The translations under genes and the position numbers were made by a program. Of a stretch of 64,000 nucleotides of DNA, positions 43,078 through 51,368 are shown in pieces (positions within the stretch are counted from its first letter, which is position 1; every line of letters begins with the position of its first letter). This DNA comes from Dinoroseobacter sp049800775 (lineage in GTDB: Bacteria > Pseudomonadota > Alphaproteobacteria > Rhodobacterales > Rhodobacteraceae). The stretch is from the NCBI RefSeq assembly GCF_049800775.1, contig NZ_JBNAFR010000002.1:558001-622000 (forward strand), given 5' to 3'. The notes below the pieces were generated by a model. The model was not told the origin of the DNA, did no database searches, and was given only the letters and a program-made list of their open reading frames with translations.

Positions 43078-44713
43078 TTTGGTCTGCGACCGCTGTCGCC
43101 AGGAGATCGAGACCCTGATCGGTTCGGATCCACGGCAGTCAGAGGTCATAACCGGGGACTTCCCGGTCCATGAATGCTGCTTCATCCGCGACGAGATCCG
43201 CTTTCTGAACAACGGGCGGTTGATCTTCGAACCCCAGAAGCGCGACGATAACGAAGGGGATTACTGCCGGGATTACACGGTCGTGTGCCGTCGGCTGGTC
43301 GTGGTGGGGGGCGGCGCGCCGATCACCCTCAACCCTTGCGGCCCCGAGGATCCAGGCAACCAGTACACCAACAAGAACGTCATCACATGGCGGCAGCGCC
43401 TGATCGTGAATGACCAGCCCATTCCCAACCCTCTCAAGGCGCCGGACGGCCAGGATTTCGGCAATTGGCAGGATCAGGGTCAGGGCAATAGCGGCGTCAC
43501 CGGCGGCGCGGGCACCGATGGCAATCCCGGGAACAAGGGGGACAATGGCCGGTTCGCGCCGAATTTCGCGCTGATCGCGCTGGAGGTCGTGTTCGAGGGG
43601 CTGGACGGTCACCTGATCATCGACTTTGACGGACAGGTCGGCGGCCGTGGCCAGCGTGGCCAGAATGGCGGCAAGGGCGGCAAGGGCATGAATGGCCGAC
43701 AGGGCCAGTCCGACAATAGCTGGCCCGGCGAGGGCTGCGACCGGCAGCCCGGCCATGGCGGCGACGGTGGCAGCGGCGGCGATGGCGGCAAGGGCGGTCA
43801 GGGCGGCGATGGCGGAAATGCGGGCAACATCACCATCGCCTCCGGCGCGGATGTGATCGCCTCGGGCATCTTCGTCGGCGGCAAGTTCACCTATGTGAAT
43901 GATGGCGGCAACGAGGGCAGCGGGGGGCTGGGGGGCTTTGGCGGCCTGCCGGGCGGCGGCGGTCAGGCGGGGTTCAAGACCAACCAATGCGACGCGGCCT
44001 CAAATGGCGAGACGGGCAATCCCGGCTTCCCGCCCTCGGGCCTGGGCGCTGGCTCGAACGCCAATGAAGGCGGGATCGGCGCGGCAGGGGCGGCGGGCTC
44101 GCTGACCTTCGAGACGCTGGTCGATCCGGGTTGTCTCGATGGGCTGGCACTGAAGCCTGTGGTCAACACGGTCGAGCCCACCGTACTCTGCCGGGGATTT
44201 GCAAGCCCGGCGAACAATGTCTCGGTCAGCCTGTTTGGCCAGAACCTTGCCCAGGTGACAGCGGTAAGCACCACGCTCGGCGGGGTCAGCATCTCGATCC
44301 AGCCGACGAGCACGGATACGGAGCTCAAGCTTTCGGTGGATATTCTCGGTACCTCGGATCTCGGGCCGGGCGATCTGATCCTGTCGCGGCCTCTCGCCTC
44401 GGACGAGGTCTTTGGCAATGCCATCGAGGTGCGTCGTTTCGAGGTCACCGCTGTCACACCGAATTCGGTGGCTCGGGGGGAGAGCGGGGTGCTGAACATC
44501 GACGGCAGCTGCTTTGACCCAAGCGCGGCCATCCTGCAGGTCAATGTCTCGGGCATCGGGGTATCGACCAACTCGGTGGTGATCCTGAACGATACCCAGA
44601 TCCAGGCGAATTTCGATGTGGGTAATGCCGCGCCGACCGGGCAGCGGGATGTGACCGTGGTCAACGGCACCACGTCCCACACGCTCGTCAACGCGCTGAC
44701 CGTGACCGGGTGA
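43064..44713 (+). CDS. Glycine-rich, cysteine-rich IPT/TIG-like protein
   Basis: 549 residues. The ATG at 43064 follows AAGGAGGAG. Residues 1-100 are cysteine-rich (LDLVCDRCRQEIE; ECCFIRDEI; GDYCRDYTVVCRRL). Residues 149-345 are dominated by short Gly repeats (GGDGGSGGDGGKGGQGGDGG and similar), as expected for polyglycine-II or collagen-like bundles. The last 190 residues form two Ig-like IPT/TIG repeats (SLFGQNLAQVTAVSTTLGGV; FEVTAVTPNSVARGESGVLN). No signal peptide. Stop overlaps the next start (GTGA). Function unknown. Confidence 0.65.
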   Translation: MPILDLVCDRCRQEIETLIGSDPRQSEVITGDFPVHECCFIRDEIRFLNNGRLIFEPQKRDDNEGDYCRDYTVVCRRLVVVGGGAPITLNPCGPEDPGNQYTNKNVITWRQRLIVNDQPIPNPLKAPDGQDFGNWQDQGQGNSGVTGGAGTDGNPGNKGDNGRFAPNFALIALEVVFEGLDGHLIIDFDGQVGGRGQRGQNGGKGGKGMNGRQGQSDNSWPGEGCDRQPGHGGDGGSGGDGGKGGQGGDGGNAGNITIASGADVIASGIFVGGKFTYVNDGGNEGSGGLGGFGGLPGGGGQAGFKTNQCDAASNGETGNPGFPPSGLGAGSNANEGGIGAAGAAGSLTFETLVDPGCLDGLALKPVVNTVEPTVLCRGFASPANNVSVSLFGQNLAQVTAVSTTLGGVSISIQPTSTDTELKLSVDILGTSDLGPGDLILSRPLASDEVFGNAIEVRRFEVTAVTPNSVARGESGVLNIDGSCFDPSAAILQVNVSGIGVSTNSVVILNDTQIQANFDVGNAAPTGQRDVTVVNGTTSHTLVNALTVTG

Positions 44714-45807
44714 GCCTGCGCGCGGCCCTCGGCCCGGCGATCGACCGGGCTGGGGCGTTTCTCGAGGCCGAAGGGGCGGCGGGGTTTCCCGAAGCGCATC
44801 ACCGCATGAGGTTCCCGCGCTGGGCCGGGATCGTCGGCGGGTCTGTGGAGCATGTGGCCGAAGTCTTTGCCCCGGCGGTGATCGCCGATCTGCTGGTTGA
44901 TGCGGCGGATCTTTGCGAAGGGGCCGCGGCGGCGCGCTGGCGCGCGGTGGCCCGGAGGCAGGCAGACCGGGTGGCCCGGGCGCGGCTGACCGACCGGCCC
45001 GGCGGCTGGAGCTATTTCCCGGACCTGCCAGAACTGCCACCGGACCTCGACAGCCTTGGGGCGGCGATCCGCCTCTTTGCCCGGGCCGCGCCGGAGCACC
45101 TGCCTTTGATCGAGGATCCGATCAGAATAGCGCTTGCGGGGGCCGAGCCGAGCGGGCTGCCGCGCACCTGGATCATCGCCCCTGACGCGCCACCCAAGGC
45201 GCGCAAGCGGATGAGGCGCGGGGTGCGCTGGCATTGGGGCGATACGGTGGATCCGGAGGTTTGCGCGCGGTTCTTTCTCGGCCTGCATGCGATGGACGCG
45301 GTGCGGTTTGCGCCCGAGATTGCCCGCGGGGCTGCAGCCATCGCCGCGGCGCAAGCGCCCGGCGGGCTTTGGCCGGCCACGTGGTATGCCGGACCGGTCT
45401 ATGGCACCGCGCTTTGTGCAGAGCTGATGGTGGCCACGGGCCATATACGCGCCGCAGAGGCAGGCCGCGCAGCCCTCGCAAAGGCCGTGCATCCAGCGGG
45501 TGGTTGGGGGATGTGGGAGGCGGTCCCGCTGGATACCGCCATTGCGCTGGCCCTGTTGGCGGACAGTCTGCCGCCAGAGGCCGTGGCCCGCGCGGTCGAG
45601 CTGTTGCTGAGCTATCAGAACCCCGATGGCAGTTGGCCCGGCACCCAGTGGATCCAGATGGAGGTCGGGCGCGCCCTGGGTCGGGTCCGGCGTCGGATCA
45701 CATGGCAAAGTGATACGGTCACCACGGCCTTTGCATTGCGGGCTCTGCTGGCCGTAGCGCGTCGGATCGACCCCGATATGACAATCGAGAAGGCCGAGAC
45801 GGCCTGA
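44710..45807 (+). CDS. Terpene-cyclase/prenyltransferase-fold repeat protein
   Basis: 365 residues from GTG 44710, overlapping the previous stop by 4 bp. Several QW-like repeats are present: DRPGGWSYFPDLP (about 97), APGGLWPATWYAGPVYGTA, PAGGWGMWEAVPLDTAIALA (about 264) and NPDGSWPGTQWIQME. That is the alpha-alpha-barrel of squalene-hopene cyclases and protein prenyltransferases. The class II DxDD acid is not intact: only PLDTA is left where family members have DDTA. The protein is therefore probably not a normal protonation-type cyclase. Substrate unknown. Confidence 0.7.
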   Translation: MSLRAALGPAIDRAGAFLEAEGAAGFPEAHHRMRFPRWAGIVGGSVEHVAEVFAPAVIADLLVDAADLCEGAAAARWRAVARRQADRVARARLTDRPGGWSYFPDLPELPPDLDSLGAAIRLFARAAPEHLPLIEDPIRIALAGAEPSGLPRTWIIAPDAPPKARKRMRRGVRWHWGDTVDPEVCARFFLGLHAMDAVRFAPEIARGAAAIAAAQAPGGLWPATWYAGPVYGTALCAELMVATGHIRAAEAGRAALAKAVHPAGGWGMWEAVPLDTAIALALLADSLPPEAVARAVELLLSYQNPDGSWPGTQWIQMEVGRALGRVRRRITWQSDTVTTAFALRALLAVARRIDPDMTIEKAETA

Positions 45808-45815
45808 ACCGCAAT

Positions 45816-45844
45816 GGCCCGCCCGGAGGGTGTCCGGGCGGGCC
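45816..45844. terminator. Bidirectional terminator hairpin
   Basis: GGCCCGCCCGGA-N5-TCCGGGCGGGCC: a perfect 12-bp stem with a 5-nt loop, between the convergent triad and hemerythrin genes. No T-run, but the stability and location support termination from both sides. Confidence 0.65.
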
Positions 45845-45863
45845 CTGTGCTGTGACTGCGGGC

Positions 45864-46430
45864 TTAGCCGCGCAGGCGGTGGTGCAGGATGATCGGCACG
45901 GCCAGATCCTCCTCATCGCCGAGATGGCGCTGCAGAAAGGCTTCGATCACGGCGCTGGTGCTGTGCACCTGCGCGACTTCCTCGCGGGCTTGGGGCGGGT
46001 CGAGATGGCTCAGCTGCAGGACCCGGTTGGCATGTCGGGTAAACTCCGCCAGCACCTTGTCGAGATCCACATGATCCTGTTCCAGCACTGCGAGCCCGGC
46101 ATCAAACCGGGGATCAGCCGCCGAGAGCTCGGGGAAGTAGCTACGATCCTCCCAGCCGTGATGACCATGCAGATTGCCCACGAGCGCACCGCCATACTGC
46201 ATCAGCCGCTCGGCATGGGTCTCGGGGGACAGGTCGCGGTCGAGACAGGCCTCGGCATCCAGCCGGACCCGTTCGGCCAGTTGGCGGAACATCTGATGCG
46301 CCCCCAGCCAGTGGCGGGTTTTCTCGGCAAAGCCGGGATGGGCCGCCCAGCTGTCGCGCGGGTACTGGTCGAGCAGGACCCGCATCTCGTCGGGCATATC
46401 GGTTTTGCGCATGTCATAAGTGTCGAGCAT
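45864..46430 (-). CDS. Hemerythrin-domain protein
   Basis: 188 residues from the ATG at 46430, with AAGGAG before it. LHGHHGWEDRSYFPEL, GLAVLEQDHVDLDKVLAEFT and RHLGDEEDLAVPIILHH supply the His/Glu/Asp ligand set of an O2-type or NO-type di-iron four-helix bundle. Soluble and cytoplasmic, it may sense or buffer oxygen, iron or NO. Confidence 0.85.
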   Translation of the reverse strand: MLDTYDMRKTDMPDEMRVLLDQYPRDSWAAHPGFAEKTRHWLGAHQMFRQLAERVRLDAEACLDRDLSPETHAERLMQYGGALVGNLHGHHGWEDRSYFPELSAADPRFDAGLAVLEQDHVDLDKVLAEFTRHANRVLQLSHLDPPQAREEVAQVHSTSAVIEAFLQRHLGDEEDLAVPIILHHRLRG

Positions 46431-46629
46431 CGGTCTACTCCTTTTCCCACAGACGTGGGGACGTGTGCCGGGCCCGGTTAGAGGGGGCGTGGCAAGGCTG
46501 CTATGCGTCTGGTGACGTAGCGGCAGCCGCATCCGCGCGAGAGATCCACGCGCCCATTGCAACAGCCCGGCGCAGGGGGGATGCTCGGCCCGGGGCCAGA
46601 CCCCGCGAGACAGGAGAGGGGGCCATGTC

Positions 46630-47871
46630 ATGAGCGAGCTACGCCGGAGCTGGGTCGAGAGCGCGAATAGCGCGGCGACGCCCTTTCCGTTGAACAATCT
46701 GCCCTACGGGGTCTTCTCGACCGGAAACACGCCGCCGCGCTGCGGGGTGGCCATCGGCGACCGGATCCTGGATCTCGCCGGATTGGAGGCTGCGGGGGCG
46801 CTGGCCTTTGGCGGCGTGTTCGCGGAGGCAAGCTGGAACCGGTTCATGGCGCGGGGACAGGCCGACTGGGCGCGGTTGCGCGCCGCGCTGACCGCAGCCC
46901 TGGCCGAGGGATCGGACCAGCGCGCAGCGCTTGCCCCCCATCTGGTCCCCATGGACGCCGCCAAGCTGCATCTGCCCTTCGAGGTGCGCGAATACACGGA
47001 TTTCTACGCCAGCCGGCACCATGCCACCAATGTCGGCACCATGTTTCGCGGCGCCAACAACGCCCTGCCGCCGAACTGGCTGCATATCCCCATCGGCTAT
47101 AACGGTCGGGCCTCCTCCGTGGTGGTCTCGGGCACGGATGTGATCCGGCCCCATGGTCAGATCAAGGGGCCGGACGATGCGCTGCCACGCTTTGCGCCCT
47201 CGGCCCGGTTCGATCTGGAGCTGGAGCTGGGCGCGATTGTCGGTCAGCCCTCATCGGGGCCTCTCAGCGTGGCCGAGGGGTTTGCGGCGATCTTTGGCTA
47301 TGTCCTGCTGAATGATTGGTCGGCGCGGGATATCCAGGCTTGGGAATACCAGCCGCTCGGCCCGTTTCAGGGCAAGGCAACCGCGACCACGATCAGCCCC
47401 TGGATCGTCACCGCCGCCGCGCTCGCGCCGTTTCGCGTGGCCGCCCCGCCGCGCGAGGTGCCGCTCTTGCCCTATCTCGAAGAGCCGGGGCCGATGCTCT
47501 ACGACATCGCGCTGGAGGTCGGTCTGACACCCGAGGACGGCGTCGAAACGATCCTCGCACGGACCAATGCGCGCGAGCTTTACTATTCCGCCGCACAGCA
47601 ATTGGCCCATCATGCGAGCTCGGGCTGTCCCATGCGGGTCGGGGACCTTTTGGGATCGGGCACGATCTCCGGGGCGGGACCGGAGGCGCGGGGATCGCTG
47701 CTTGAGATGAGCTGGGGCGGGGCGGAGCCGATCACCTTGGCCGATGGCCAATGCCGGCGCTTTCTCGAGGATGGTGATACGCTGACCCTGCGCGGGGCGG
47801 CCCGGGGCGCGGGCTATCAGATCGGGTTCGGCCCCTGTCGCGGACGCGTCCTGCCCGCGCGCGCGCTCTGA
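46630..47871 (+). CDS. fahA: Fumarylacetoacetase
   Basis: 413 residues, full length. PFPLNNLPYGVFSTGNTPPR begins the N-terminal SH3-like domain. The catalytic domain follows: EVREYTDFYASRHHATNVGT, PNWLHIPIGYNGRASSVVVS, DLELELGAIVG, LLNDWSARDIQAWEYQPLGP and MRVGDLLGSGTISG. It splits 4-fumarylacetoacetate to fumarate and acetoacetate in tyrosine degradation. GGAGAGG lies before the ATG. The homogentisate dioxygenase gene usually next to it is not in the window. Confidence 0.92.
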   Translation: MSELRRSWVESANSAATPFPLNNLPYGVFSTGNTPPRCGVAIGDRILDLAGLEAAGALAFGGVFAEASWNRFMARGQADWARLRAALTAALAEGSDQRAALAPHLVPMDAAKLHLPFEVREYTDFYASRHHATNVGTMFRGANNALPPNWLHIPIGYNGRASSVVVSGTDVIRPHGQIKGPDDALPRFAPSARFDLELELGAIVGQPSSGPLSVAEGFAAIFGYVLLNDWSARDIQAWEYQPLGPFQGKATATTISPWIVTAAALAPFRVAAPPREVPLLPYLEEPGPMLYDIALEVGLTPEDGVETILARTNARELYYSAAQQLAHHASSGCPMRVGDLLGSGTISGAGPEARGSLLEMSWGGAEPITLADGQCRRFLEDGDTLTLRGAARGAGYQIGFGPCRGRVLPARAL

Positions 47872-47962
47872 CGACCACATCCCCTTGCATCCGCGCGCGA
47901 TGGCCAAAGCGCCTGCGCTTTATCTGGCCCGTCCGCGTGGGGCGCTGCGGGGGCGCGCGACC

Positions 47963-47978
47963 TGAAAGGATTATGAAA
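47963..47978 (+). promoter_or_regulatory. Phased direct repeat before the response regulator gene
   Basis: TGAAAGGATTATGAAAGC holds two TGAAA copies 11 bp apart, 50 bp upstream of the regulator ATG. OmpR/PhoB-type regulators bind such one-turn direct repeats. The same TGAAA-N6-TGAAA occurs before tctC (50100-50116). Confidence 0.5.
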
Positions 47979-48028
47979 GCGAAAGCCTCTATCCTATGAG
48001 AGAGGGGTGCTCTGGGGGAGGCTACGGC

Positions 48029-48688
48029 ATGCTGATCTCGGTCGTCGAAGACAATGAAGGGCTGGCGCAGGCGATTGCCGATGTTCTCACCGATGGCGGG
48101 CACGGGGTGGACGTGATCCATAACGGGCACGATGCGGACCAGTTCCTGAGCCGCGAGGATGTCAATCTGGTGATCCTTGATCTCGGTCTGCCGGGCATTG
48201 CCGGGCTCGAGGTTCTGACCCGCATGCGGGCGCGGGGGGATTCCACGCCGGTGATCATCCTGACGGCCCAGAGCGATACGAAGGACGCGATTGCCGGGCT
48301 GAATGCTGGGGCCGACGACTATATCGGCAAGCCGGTCGAGATCGCCGAGCTGGTCGCGCGGGTGGCGGCGACGTTGCGCCGGAGCGTGAAGTTCACCGAG
48401 ACCGAGCGCTTTGGCGCCATCGATTTCGAGCGCGAGAGCCGCTCGCTCAGCGTGGCGGGCACGCCTCTGGATCTGCCGCGCAAGGAGCTTGCCGTGTTCG
48501 AATGCCTCGCCAACAGCAAGGGCCGCCTCGTGTCCAAGGAGGCGCTGTTGAGCTTCGTCTATGGCTCGGGCGCGGATGTCAGCGCCTCGGCGATCGAGGT
48601 CTATGTCTCGCGCCTGCGCAGTCGGATCGGACCCCATGGGGTCTCGATCAAGGCCGCGCGTGGCATCGGATACCGTCTGGAGTGCTGA
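48029..48688 (+). CDS. OmpR-family response regulator (TctD-like)
   Basis: 219 residues. The ATG at 48029 follows GGGGGAGG. Receiver domain: SVVEDNEGL, LVILDLGLPGIAGLEVL (phospho-Asp about 51) and GADDYIGKPVE. C-terminal winged helix: GTPLDLPRKELAVFECLANS and SAIEVYVSRLRSRIG. Its stop overlaps the kinase start. With a TTT transporter encoded next to it, this is the TctD-type regulator of tricarboxylate uptake. It probably binds the two TGAAA repeat sites. Confidence 0.88.
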   Translation: MLISVVEDNEGLAQAIADVLTDGGHGVDVIHNGHDADQFLSREDVNLVILDLGLPGIAGLEVLTRMRARGDSTPVIILTAQSDTKDAIAGLNAGADDYIGKPVEIAELVARVAATLRRSVKFTETERFGAIDFERESRSLSVAGTPLDLPRKELAVFECLANSKGRLVSKEALLSFVYGSGADVSASAIEVYVSRLRSRIGPHGVSIKAARGIGYRLEC

Positions 48689-50079
48689 CGCCGCGCAACT
48701 CCGTGCGCTCGCTCAAGCTGCGCCTGCTGATCCGGATCGTGCTGCCGCTCTTTGCGGTTGCGCTGGCGCTGGGCGGGTGGCGGACCTGGTATGTGTTCGA
48801 GACCGCCAAGGAGATCTTCGACCGCAACCTGACGGCCGTGTCTCTGGCTGTGGCGCGGGATCTGGCCTCCTCCGGGGTGGAGCTTCTGTCGCAGGAGACG
48901 CTGCTTTTGCTGACCGATGCCAGCGGTGGCAAGATCTTCTACCATGTCCACGGCCCCGACGGCGCCTATGTGGCGGGGTTCGGCTATCCGCCCCGCAGCG
49001 CGGTCACCCCTCTCTCGGGGGCGACGGCGCCGGAGCTGTTCGACTCGACCCATCTCGGGCGGCCCGTGCGCGCGGTGGCCCTCGGGCAGCTGGTCAATTC
49101 CGCCGGGCTGGAGGGGATCGCCACCATCACCGTCTGGCAGGAGCAGGCCGTCCGTCAGCAATTCGCGATCCGACAGGCGGTGTCCTCGGCGGTGATCATC
49201 GTGCTGCTGGTGGGGGCGGTGATCGCCTTTGTCTGGTTCGGGGTCAGTTCCGGGCTCGCCCCGCTCAACCAGTTGCGCAGCGCAGTGGGCCGACGCAATC
49301 CGCAGGAGTTGCGCCCGAATGCCCAGGCCGTCCCGGAGGAGGTGCAGCCCCTCGTGGGTACGCTCAATGATCTGTTTCAGGAGGTGCAGAACTCCATCGA
49401 TGCGCGGGACCGGTTCATCAGCAACGCCGCCCATCAGCTGCGCAATCCCATCGCTGCGGTGCAGGCCTTGGCGGAATCCGCGCTCAATGCGAAGACCACC
49501 GACAAGATGACCCGCCGCGTCGCCAAGACCCTGACGGAGGCGCGCCATACCTCGCAACTGGCCGAGCAGCTTTTGATGCTCGAGCGGTTGCGTCATTCCC
49601 CCGAAAGCTTCAAGCGCGAGCCCTTCGATGCGGCGGACAGCCTGCTCTATGTGGCGCAGCGGTTCAGCGACCGGGCATTGGACCGCAATGTGGAGTTCGG
49701 GTTCGACCAGGATGACCAGCCCGCCCCGCTCGTGGGGGATCCGGAGCTTTTCGGCGAGGCCATCGAGAACCTTCTGGACAATGCACTGGCCCATGCGGGC
49801 CCCGGGCTGCGCGGGATTGCCCTGATCCTTGGCAGTGCCGAGGGCGAGGCGCGGATCACCGTGCGCGATGATGGCCGCGGGATCCCGGAGGCCGATCGCG
49901 AGATCATCTTCGAGCGGTTCACCCAGCTCGATTTCGGCCGGGGCAGCGGGCTCGGGCTCGCCATCGCGCGCGAGATCCTGCGCGCCCATGGCGGCGAGAT
50001 CCGCGCCACCGGGGAGCTGAGCGACACCGGGGCCGGGTTCGCCATCACTCTGCCCCTGCGCAATTCGCCCGGAAGCTGA
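48682..50079 (+). CDS. Sensor histidine kinase (TctE-like)
   Basis: 465 residues. The GTG at 48682 (7-bp overlap with the regulator) is the likely start; GTG 48703 is an alternative. Membrane helix IRIVLPLFAVALALGGWRTW, periplasmic sensor loop (about residues 30-160), second helix AVSSAVIIVLLVGAVIAFVW, then NAAHQLRNPIAAVQALAESA (H-box), NLLDNALAHAGPG (N-box), RDDGRGIPEADREIIFERF (G1) and GSGLGLAIAREI (G2). It should sense a carboxylate in the periplasm and phosphorylate the adjacent regulator. Confidence 0.87.
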   Translation: MLTPRNSVRSLKLRLLIRIVLPLFAVALALGGWRTWYVFETAKEIFDRNLTAVSLAVARDLASSGVELLSQETLLLLTDASGGKIFYHVHGPDGAYVAGFGYPPRSAVTPLSGATAPELFDSTHLGRPVRAVALGQLVNSAGLEGIATITVWQEQAVRQQFAIRQAVSSAVIIVLLVGAVIAFVWFGVSSGLAPLNQLRSAVGRRNPQELRPNAQAVPEEVQPLVGTLNDLFQEVQNSIDARDRFISNAAHQLRNPIAAVQALAESALNAKTTDKMTRRVAKTLTEARHTSQLAEQLLMLERLRHSPESFKREPFDAADSLLYVAQRFSDRALDRNVEFGFDQDDQPAPLVGDPELFGEAIENLLDNALAHAGPGLRGIALILGSAEGEARITVRDDGRGIPEADREIIFERFTQLDFGRGSGLGLAIAREILRAHGGEIRATGELSDTGAGFAITLPLRNSPGS

Positions 50080-50099
50080 ACCGGCAACAAGTTCGTTCC

Positions 50100-50116
50100 A
50101 TGAAAAGTTGATGAAA
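50100..50116 (+). promoter_or_regulatory. Phased direct repeat before tctC
   Basis: ATGAAAAGTTGATGAAAGG: two ATGAAA copies exactly 11 bp apart, 91 bp upstream of the tctC start. Same spacing and core as the repeat before the response regulator gene. GGAAC follows, forming part of a weak inverted repeat with CAAGTTC. Confidence 0.52.
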
Positions 50117-50206
50117 GGAACTTGGTGTAAGCTCGCCATGCGCGGGCTCCGAGCACTGCGACAGATTTACGAACAAGCGGCAAAAGCCGTGACCTGGGAG
50201 GATAAC

Positions 50207-51297
50207 ATGAATTCAATCGCGAAAGCGGTGCGCCTTGTTGCGGCCGCCTCTTGTGTGACCGGAATGACCGCTGCCAGCGCGCTGGCAGAGGTCGATTTTT
50301 CCGGCAAGACAGTGGAATGGGTGATCCCCTTTTCCGAAACGGGCGGCTCCGCCAAATGGGCGAATTTCTTTGCCCCGCTTTTGTCCGAGGCCCTGCCGGG
50401 CGCGCCGACCGTGGTGGTGAAATTCATGCCGGGTGCGGGGTCGACCAAGGGGCGAACTGGTTCCAGCGCGAAGAGCACGAGGATGGCACGCTGCTGTTCG
50501 GGACATCCGGCTCGACCCAGTTTCCCTATCTGCTGGGCGATCCGCGGGTGCGCTATGAATATGGCGACTGGCATGCGGTGATGGCCTCGGGCACGGGCTG
50601 CGTGGCCTATCTGAATGCCGAGGCCGGTGCGATGTTCGATGGCTCGGCCAACAAGCTCAAGGAGATCGATTTCGTCTATGGCAGCCAGGGCGCGACACGC
50701 CTTGATCTGGTGCCGCTGCTGGCCTGGCAGATGCTGGGTATGACCGTGGAGCCGGTCTTTGGCATCAAGGGGCGCGGCGACGGGCGCCTGATGTTCGAGC
50801 GCGGCGAGGCCAATATCGATTACCAGACCTCGTCGGGCTATCTCTCGGGATCGGCGCCGCTGGTCGAGGATGGCAGCGCTGTGCCGATGATGTCCTGGGG
50901 CGCACCGGATGCCGAGGGCAATATTGTCCGTGACCCGACCTTCCCGGATCTCCCGACCTTCAAGGAGGTCTGCGAAGCGACGGAGGGCTGCGAGACTTCG
51001 GGGGATTCCTGGGATGCGTGGAAAGCCTTCTTCATTGCCGGGTTCCCGGTGCAAAAGCTCGCCTTCCTGCCAGCCGGCACGCCTAAGGAGGTGATCGACA
51101 CCTACACCGCTGCCTTCGAGGCGGTCACCGAGCGCGCCGATTTCGCCGAGATCTCGACCAAGCGCGTGGGCAAGTACCCGGTCTTTGTCGGGGGCGGGGC
51201 CCAGGATGCACTGGCCACGGCCACGGGTGTCCCGGAGAGCGCGAAGACGTTTGTGACCAACTGGTTGCAAGAGGAATACGGCGTCCGCCTCAAGTAA
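50207..51297 (+). pseudogene. tctC: TctC solute-binding protein, frameshifted
   Basis: The ATG at 50207 follows CTGGGAGG. A signal peptide (VRLVAAASCVTGMTAASALA) and the TctC/Bug start DFSGKTVEWVIPFSETGG run to GAGSTKG in one frame. At a GGGG run (50449-50452) the frame must shift by -1 to continue as ANWFQREEHEDGTLLFG and onward to the proper C-terminus (NWLQEEYGVRLK, stop 51297). A single missing G explains it. Either a real inactivating mutation or a homopolymer sequencing error. It would be the periplasmic binding protein of the tripartite tricarboxylate transporter. Confidence 0.8.
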
Positions 51298-51368
51298 CCC
51301 TTTGAAAATCCTTATGCCCGGCGCCATGCGCGCCGGGTTCGATCCTTGAGCTCTAGGGGAGGGGCAGG

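Noticed and set aside
50440..50460. Programmed frameshift in tctC
   Set aside because: The run is C-AAG-GGG, not a standard slippery heptamer, and no downstream stem-loop was clear.
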